The notes below the pieces were generated by a model that was not told where the DNA came from, searched no databases, and worked only from the letters and a program-made list of their open reading frames with translations. This document shows, in pieces, positions 57,301 to 64,000 of a DNA stretch of 64,000 bases. The translations under genes and the position numbers were made by a program. The stretch is from Symbiodinium natans (Eukaryota; Sar; Dinophyceae; Suessiales; Symbiodiniaceae). Where the stretch lies: contig CAJNDS010001225.1 of assembly GCA_905221605.1 (NCBI GenBank), positions 340,001 to 404,000 on the forward strand, given 5' to 3'. The stretch's first letter is position 1. Each line of letters starts with the position of its first letter.

Positions 57301-59932
57301 CCTCCAGAAGTCCACCGCATCCCTGCACCCTGCACTCTCGCAGTCACCCCCTGCGGACTGTCAGAGAGCTGGCAAAACAAAAACCCAAAAGCCCTCAAAA
57401 ACAAAAAGCCCTAAAAACCAAAAATTACAAAGCCCACGTATTAGCACCGGTTGATGCTGGGTTGAGGAGACCACCCCGTGCCCGCAACCAGATCCAACCC
57501 GGAATTAAGGGTTTAAGGGTCTTAGGGTGTAAGGGTTTAGGGATTTACGGTTTGGGGTCAAGGGTTTATAGGGCTGAAGACTCCTTTCCATCAATCCCGC
57601 AATAACCTGATGCCCGAACGATTTTGTTTTATTTTTATTGTTGTTATTCATTTGCCTTTTTTTTGGGGGGGGGGGGGGGGGGGGCGCTGGCGTTTTGAAC
57701 CCAACAGCCCCTAAACCCGAAAAAAACCCAAAACCTCTATAACTTCTTACCCTAAGCAGGTCTTGTGCTGAAGGTTCTTCTTTTGAAATCCCAAACCCCC
57801 AAGCTCAATCAACTATGTCTGCTACAACAAGTTTCACCAAGCGAACTTCCGCCATACCTTCTTAAGCCGGAACTCTGCAAGACCTTCAATGGGGCCCAAA
57901 ACGCCACATAAACATGAGGATTCTACAAGTATGGTTCTCCGGCACCCCCCTTAGAGGGGCCCGCATACCCCAATAGCAGGATCCTTGTGTTGATGCGGTT
58001 CTGAGCCCCCTTGTTCAACACAAACCCACTTCTTCCCTAAACCCTAAACCCGAAACCCCAAACCCTCCTTGTAGGTTCGTGGTACTTCGTAACCCAATGA
58101 TAACTGCACCTATAGCCCAACTATAACCCTACTAGGGTAGTTTTAAGGGGCTTATGTGTGGGTTATAACTACACTTATAATGGGTTTCTAAGCACCCTAA
58201 ACCCTAAACCCTAAACCCTAAACCCTAAACCCTAAACCCTAAACCCTAAACATGAAACCCTAAACCCTAAACCCCAAACCCTACACCCTAAGCCCTGGGT
58301 TACTAAGACGCCCGGCCGTAGGCTCCCGCTGCGGACTTGTCCGTGGCAAAATCCGGGTGCGCCAGCGCGGTCTTTGCCAAGGCCTTCCAGAACCCCCCTT
58401 TGGTTGCAGATAGGTAAGAAGTAGGGTTTAGGGTTTAGGGTTTAGGGTTTAGGGTTTAGGGTTTAGGGTTTAGGGTTTAGGGATTATCGTTTAGGGTGTG
58501 GGGTTTAAGATTTGGGGTTTAGGGCTTAGCAGCTTTGGGCTTTTTCACGGGCCACCACCCAAGATCAATTCCTACCATACCATGGAACACGCTTCAAGCC
58601 CTTACTCTTTTGGGGCCGGAGACCGGGTTAACGCAGCCAAGCGGGGCGGGACGGGGGAGAGCGGGGGGGGGGGGGGGGGGGCGACCCTGCACAGCTGCGT
58701 TTCACCACTCTTCACTGGAAATTCATGGTGCATCCAGTAAAGGTGTTCTGGTCTGCCAGGCCTAAGAAGACCGGGAGGAAATTTAGGCTTTTGGGTTTTC
58801 CAACATGCCAATCGTGGCCGCGGTAGCCCTCATATGAAGGCCATAGACAAGCCACCGCATGCGGAATTTGGACGGTTGTAGGTGTTGTGGCATTTGGGCT
58901 TACAAGTGAGCTGTCACATCCGCACGCTTGTTCAAGATCCTTCAAAAAAACAATGCATCAAGTCCAGGAACAGCGTCTGGCCCTTCTAAGGGCGAGCCCT
59001 ACTTCAGAACACCGGAGTGAGGTTGAGGTAAAAGTTAAGGCTTTAGGGCCTGAGACCAAAGAAAAAACCTCAGAAATGAATCTTCCCCCCTTCCCCAATC
59101 CCAAAAAAAAGGGTTGAGGTGTCCGAAGCCCTAAGCCCTGATCCATAAGCCCTGAACCCTAAACCCTTTTCCTAAACCCTAAACTCTGAACCCTATAGAC
59201 CCTAAACCCTAAACTCTAGACCCTAAAGCCTAAACCGGCTTGAGGATTCACAGGCACCTGTCCTGCCCCCCCCCCCCCCCCCCCCGCGGCACGACCAGTG
59301 GCCTCCAGTTGGTCAAAGCTGTCGGGGCAGCCACACAGAAGCCGCGCCACGTCTTTGTTGTGGCTGATTGCCTTCCTCAGGGTTTAGGGTTTAGGGTTTA
59401 GGGTCTAGGGTCTAGGGTTTAGGGTTTAGGGTCTGGGGTCTAGGGTTTACGGTTTAAGGTTTTGGGTTTAGGGCTTCGAGTCTGCTTTCCGAGCCCACAA
59501 CGTTTGTAGGTTCCCTAAGAATCCTATAAGGGGTTTTGATGGTAATGACCTACCAAGAAGCAGGTTTTGGGGTTCTGAAGGTGGGGCCTGGGGCTAATCT
59601 CTACAGGGTTTGGGGCTTTAACGGTTTGGGGCTTAGGGTGATCCCTAAGTGGGTTAAGGGTTTAGGGTTTATAGTGTTTAACCCCATTGAAAGCTGCTAG
59701 GCTTCCAACAAAAGCTCAACGCCTACTAACAAACTTACTGAACTGGACCGTGGGCCCTAAACCCAACGCACTCCCTAAACCCTAAACCCTAAACGCTAAA
59801 CCCTAAACCCTAAACCCTAAACCCTGAACCTAAACTCGTTCATCCCCAGTGTCAGGTACATCGGCCCGGCGCCAGAGCCCACGTTCACGATGCGCCCGTC
59901 CGAAGGGGACAGCAGAGGCAGGAAAGCCTCGA
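54322..59932 (-). CDS. Carbonyl-reductase-type short-chain dehydrogenase, 7 exons, N-terminus not found
   Basis: NAD(P)-dependent SDR oxidoreductase. Exons in sense order: 59932-59836, 59375-59296, 58397-58317, 56761-56690, 55766-55702, 54973-54921, 54412-54322 (stop TGA). All six junctions keep one frame. Seen in order: EAFLPLL, then RIVNVGSGAGPM (active-site Ser region), then AYG|CSKALLSAY, which gives the YxxxK Tyr and Lys across a splice junction, then CTPGFIDTAIVKGWGATKPPE, EGTVSIRHCLL, and a C-terminal YYYGSDAVRSP/HFMRNPG tail. These are the landmark blocks of carbonyl reductase-like SDRs. Introns 1-2 are GT-AG; introns 3-6 use GC donors. The last intron ends in a duplicated copy of the last exon (54473-54533). 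The Rossmann TGxxxGIG exons should lie right of 59.94 kb and were not identified, so the gene may be incomplete or its first exons unrecognised. Substrate unknown. Confidence 0.88.
54370..54533 (-). repeat. Exon-5' duplication around a telomere-like array
   Basis: Bases 54370-54429 (start of the last dehydrogenase exon plus its acceptor) recur at 54473-54533 with one indel. A 40-bp TTTAGGG array lies between the copies. Confidence 0.9.
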
Positions 59933-60569
59933 CTCCGAGCCCCGAAACCTTTTGTTTAGGGTTTATGGTTTGGGGTGTATATATATATATATATGTATGT
60001 ATATGTATATATATATATACATATATGTATATGTATTGCTTGTTTGTTTTCTCTTATTTCTGTTTTAGGGATTTCTTGAGCCAGCAGTAAGTAGTTTAGG
60101 GGATTTTGGGATGCTTCCTGTGAGTTTGGCCCCTCTTGCGAGCAGTTGGCCCTATGACTGATTGATTGAGGCTCAGGCCAATGTGCCCGTGTAGTAGACA
60201 CATAGACGACTTCGCACTCAATATAGTAAGTCATATACATATATATATATGTACAATTTATTTACGAGGTCTGGGTCTAGGGGTAAGTCATATATGTATA
60301 TACATATACATATATATCCATGTGAGCCCGCAACCTTTAGGGTCTTTTTTGTCTGTATGTTTTCTTTACTTATTAAAAGACCCACTATAAATAGTGGAAA
60401 TAAATATAACTATAAGTTTGTCTACACATAGCCCATACTTTCCAGGTTTTGCTAGTTGACGTTTTATTTTTTAGATTCATGTTTTATAGTATATTTGATT
60501 TCTTTCTTGAAACACTCATTATTTCACATGTGCATTCATGCATATTGCTTTAACGTCTTTTGCTCCTTC

Positions 60570-61085
60570 ATAGATGACATGAGTCAGATAGTTCTCTACA
60601 CCAAGAGCATTGATTTCATATTTGGCAGCTTATTGATTCTATGGTATGCTACTCTTCATAGGTGACAGGAGCCACAGAATTCTCTACACCAAGAGTATAA
60701 ATAAATTGATGTGGTTTGTCGAACATGCATCGATTTCATATGCGCTTGCTTATTAAAATCGGACATTTTACTCTTTCATAGATGGCAGGGGCCACAGAAT
60801 TCTCTACACCACGAGATTGTAGAAATAAATTCACTTGGTTTGTCAAACACTCATTGATTTCATATGCGTTTGCTTATTGATTTAATGTTTTCTGCTCTTT
60901 CACAGGTGGCAGGAGCCGCAGACTTCTCTACACCAGTAGATTGTATAGATAAACTTACTTGGTTTGTCCAACGGTCATTGAATTCATATGTGTTTGCTTG
61001 TTGATTGTAAGGCATTCTACTCTTTCATAGGTGGCAGGAGCCACAGAATTCTCTATCTACACCACGAGATTGTAGAAATAAATTC
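60570..61085. repeat. ~122-bp satellite, about 4-5 copies
   Basis: Units carry TTTCATAGGTGGCAGGAGCC, ACAGAATTCTCTACACCA and TTGGTTTGTC..TTTCATATGCGTTTGC, starting near 60570, 60660, 60780, 60900 and 61025. AT-rich, unlike the exons. 60.09-60.57 kb to its left is AT-rich unique or TA-repeat DNA without a supported gene. Confidence 0.85.
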
Positions 61086-61218
61086 TAAACCCTAGACCTA
61101 AGGTAAACCCCAAACCCCGAAGAGTAGCAATTCCCAGTCTCCGAAGTGCTTTTCCCGCGCCGCTCAAAAACTGCAGTCCCAAGCCACCGGCCGGCCCTTG
61201 GAGGATGTGCGTGGTTGT

Positions 61219-61882
<664 letters not shown>

Positions 61883-61916
61883 ACGTGTGTCTGCGGGTCG
61901 CCAGCTGCTGACGAAA

Positions 61917-62096
61917 TTAGCCCCAGCAACATGAAGCCGCCAATGCCTGACGTCCGTGAAGGCTAGCTACGAAACTCCACTTGCATGGGCAGGCAACTTG
62001 ATCAATGTCATGATGCACAGCCAGGCCAAGATGGATTTCGTAATGCCAGTGACACTCCGCTTAGCCCAGCAACATGAAGCCTCCATTGCCTGACGT
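61917..62096. repeat. 36-bp direct repeat flanking 107 bp
   Basis: TTAGCCCCAGCAACATGAAG.. at 61917-61953 recurs with three differences at 62061-62096, right of the GT tract. It could be a target or recombination duplication. Confidence 0.75.
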
Positions 62097-62138
62097 GGTT
62101 TCGGGTTTAGGGTTTAGGGTTTGATGCATGGCCTTTAC

Positions 62139-62661
62139 CGCGGCCTTGCGCTTCGCCTTGGTTTTCGGAATCGCTCGATGAAGATGAGCCTCGGAGTCGG
62201 TTTAGAGTTTAGGAATTTAGTTAAGCTCAGCACTTAACTTAGAATGGAACGGCGGACATGAGCCTCGGGTACAGGGTTTAGGGTTTAGGGTTTTAGTTTA
62301 AGAGCTGAGGGTTTAAGAGTTTGGGTTTCTAGTTTAGGGTTTAGGTTTTAGAGTTAAAGTTTTAGGGTGTAGCAGCACAGTACACATGTGCTAACTGTTG
62401 CGCTGAGGCTGGTGGTGGGGTCAGCGGCTCTGGGATACTATGCTCCTGTCTCGGGGCTTGGATGTTTCAACCTTACATTAGGCAAGCCGAAGAGAAGGTC
62501 CTCTTCTACTTCCTCATGCTCGCATTCCTCCCCCCCCATCTTCTTCCATCTCCTGCACAATTGAATGACAGGGTATCCTGTTCATGAAGGGGATGGGCTG
62601 AGCTGCTCACCTCTTCCTCATAATCATCCTCCAACCAGGCTTCGACGTGTGCCTTAGCCAT
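62139..62661 (-). CDS. First exons of an acidic then Lys-rich protein, unidentified
   Basis: Three exons in phase: 62661-62611 (ATG; MAKAHVEAWLEDDYEEE, donor GTGAGC), 62552-62477 (acceptor GTGCAG; acidic EMEED..EEVEEDLLFGLPN, donor GTAAGG) and 62189-62139 (acceptor CCGAG|G; AHLHRAIPKTKAKRKAA, donor GTAAAG). Splice sites are canonical and the start has a normal N-terminus. Exon 2 is 76 nt because of an 8-G run near 62530; the open frame needs 7 G, so there is a one-base frameshift or a homopolymer error. Downstream exons were not found. I do not recognise the family. It might be the missing N-terminus of the dehydrogenase gene to the left, but nothing in its sequence says so. Confidence 0.6.
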
Positions 62662-63170
62662 AATAACAATAAATGAGCGCGTCGACTATAGTGAGCAGAT
62701 TTCTTTCTGAGGACTAGGCAGTCTGGCGGAGGAGGCCCCGGCGGCGGGGGCAAGGGTGGCAGCGACGATGCCGGAAACTCAGAATGGAGAAATTCTGCGC
62801 GGACGGCGACAGGACTAGCTGACTAGCTAGCTTGGTGTGATTGAGGTCCCGACTCCTTCGCTTGACCAAAGACGTAGTATCTGTCGGGACATGAAAGATA
62901 AACCACGACTTCAATGCTGGTTCGACTCACACACGTCAGTAAAAGCTGGGTAGTCGGCAAGCCGGGCAAGAGCATGAATGCTGATGCCCAACATACATCT
63001 GATTATGGCCATACTGAAGGAAGAAGTGGGACCACAAAGCAAGTGCTGAGCCGAGCTGAGAAGTGTCTGCGAGACAAAAAGCGGCTCGACAACTGGAGGG
63101 TTAGCTTAGAACATGCCTTCGGACCCTGTTTGCTGGGTCCGATTGACAAGCACTGTTATCCTCAGCCTTG

Positions 63171-63572
63171 TTATCCGCCTCGATGTCCTTGATGTCTTTG
63201 GCTGCAGGCGTACTCGTTGCACTGCTTCGATGCTCGTTTACTACGCATAAGGGTCGTCACTAATGCTTGTTCTGCCGCTTCATTCCACATACCGAATGAC
63301 CCAGTGACTTGAAACTTCTGCTTCTCTTGCGCATGACAGATCATCATTGAGAAGTACCGATCAGTGAGAGGCTGACGGCTTTCATGAACGATGATTGCGC
63401 CGTTGCTGATCTTGTCCTTGACCGTGTCACGAATGTTTGGCACTCTTACGTGTACTTCTGGAGCTTCTGGTTGGGGAGCTTGTGGAACATCATGTTCCAA
63501 CACCAACTTGACTTTGCCGTAGGACATTGACACCGTGCTCACCGTGCTCTTCACATTTACGCTCGACGACAT
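63171..63572 (-). CDS. Unidentified ORF, possibly single exon
   Basis: An uninterrupted frame runs from an internal Met at 63572 (MSSSVNVKSTVS, then a Pro/Glu-rich stretch and FSMMICHAQEKQKFQVTG) to a stop at 63171. The frame is open further upstream to 63710, where another Met lies. Codons and residue mix look like protein rather than repeat. No domain recognised. AT-rich non-coding DNA follows on the right (63711-64000). Splice sites inside cannot be excluded, and an opposing plus-strand frame at 62914-63192 overlaps its tail. Confidence 0.4.
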   Translation of the reverse strand: MSSSVNVKSTVSTVSMSYGKVKLVLEHDVPQAPQPEAPEVHVRVPNIRDTVKDKISNGAIIVHESRQPLTDRYFSMMICHAQEKQKFQVTGSFGMWNEAAEQALVTTLMRSKRASKQCNEYACSQRHQGHRGG

Positions 63573-64000
63573 GGCTGCTATATGATGTGACGCTGTCTTA
63601 AACAGTGTTAAGTCAACATAGCCTCGAAGCCAATCTCGCCTAACATACACAGGTCCGAAACAGGGAGACTCTGCGACAGCTTCGAAACAAGCGTGGATGT
63701 ATGACGCCAACTCTTAAACTCCTTTCTTTATGAGTTGCAATAGTTTTTGTTTCACATTAAGGCTTCTTGCTGCCGAGATGCGAGTTCGCAAAGTGGAAAG
63801 CCGCAAAGTCATCGTAGGAGATGAGTCTCTAAAACACAACTTCAACGATCCAAATTGTATAAATCATTTCAAATATGGTAACTCTGGAAACAACAAGGTA
63901 ATTGCATAATTCATTTCCTGGTGATCTCCAGATTTACCCCTAATTGTAAGTTTATATGGTTTAATTAGTTGAGTTTATTTGAAGAATTTGATTCTGCCGA

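Larger units (their letters stand above)
1..61100. repeat. Interspersed telomere-like (TTTAGGG/CCCTAAA) arrays
   Basis: Arrays of 2 to about 20 plant-type telomere heptamers occur roughly every few hundred bases from the left edge to about 61 kb, in both orientations, with variants TTTAGGGG, TTTTAGGG, TTCAGGG, GCTTAGG and TTTGGGG. They are internal, short, interrupted by exons and oppositely oriented, so they are not a chromosome end. In the two reconstructed genes they lie in introns. They account for most non-coding DNA here. Confidence 0.95.

Noticed and set aside
60060-60085. Relic spliced-leader (TGGCTCAAG-like match, complement)
   Set aside because: Only 8-9 matching bases; chance match in AT-rich DNA.
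62914-63192. Plus-strand 92-codon frame
   Set aside because: Reads like protein in part, but overlaps the minus ORF tail and lacks start context or splice support.

Overview
This looks like nuclear DNA of a dinoflagellate, probably Symbiodiniaceae-like; that is inference. The evidence is thousands of interspersed TTTAGGG/CCCTAAA (plant-type telomere) heptamers in both orientations, coding sequence cut into exons of about 20-440 nt, introns with GT, GC and apparently GA donors and AG|G acceptors, and a leucine-rich repeat protein of the LPSGLQTLTFG type. Almost every coding piece I can support is on the minus strand, as in a dinoflagellate unidirectional gene cluster. I see no bacterial-style ORFs, rRNA, tRNA or CRISPR array. 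Most long open frames in the window are read-through of repeats or antisense shadows of GC-rich exons.

Two genes could be rebuilt exon by exon with all phases agreeing, and they act as rulers for the rest. (1) A complete secreted SGNH/carbohydrate-esterase-2-like hydrolase at 46117-49909 (8 exons, 368 codons plus stop, signal peptide, all catalytic blocks). (2) The catalytic and C-terminal part of a carbonyl-reductase-type short-chain dehydrogenase at 54322-59932 (7 exons, stop codon, Ser and YxxxK catalytic residues). Their introns are where the telomere-like arrays sit. In many introns the sense strand starts with, or soon reaches, TTTAGGG units and ends with CCCTAAA units just before the AG, so exons are islands flanked by (CCCTAAA)n on the left and (TTTAGGG)n on the right. 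Several introns are MITE-like elements with terminal inverted repeats abutting the splice sites (introners).

Layout, right to left, which is the direction of transcription. 63.2-63.6 kb: unidentified ORF. 62.1-62.7 kb: first exons of an acidic protein. 61.2-61.9 kb: GT-rich microsatellite. 60.57-61.08 kb: ~122-bp satellite. 54.3-59.9 kb: dehydrogenase. 50.9-53.9 kb: exons of another gene or genes, including a phosphoesterase-like FVHGGLP motif. 46.1-49.9 kb: esterase. 45.0-45.4 kb: LRR gene. 41.2-41.7 kb: dead LINE reverse-transcriptase fragment with a tandem-repeat tail. 40.15 kb: probable first exon of a gene that runs left. From 40 kb to 0.5 kb: dozens of minus-strand exons, several linked into phase-consistent chains, whose product or products I do not recognise. 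The rest is intronic or intergenic: telomere-like arrays, at least six dispersed foldback families, poly-C/poly-G runs and microsatellites.

Limits: coordinates come from reading by eye, and exon ends depend on splice-site choice. Many short islands are open in several frames on both strands. Where strand or frame is uncertain, the entry says so.
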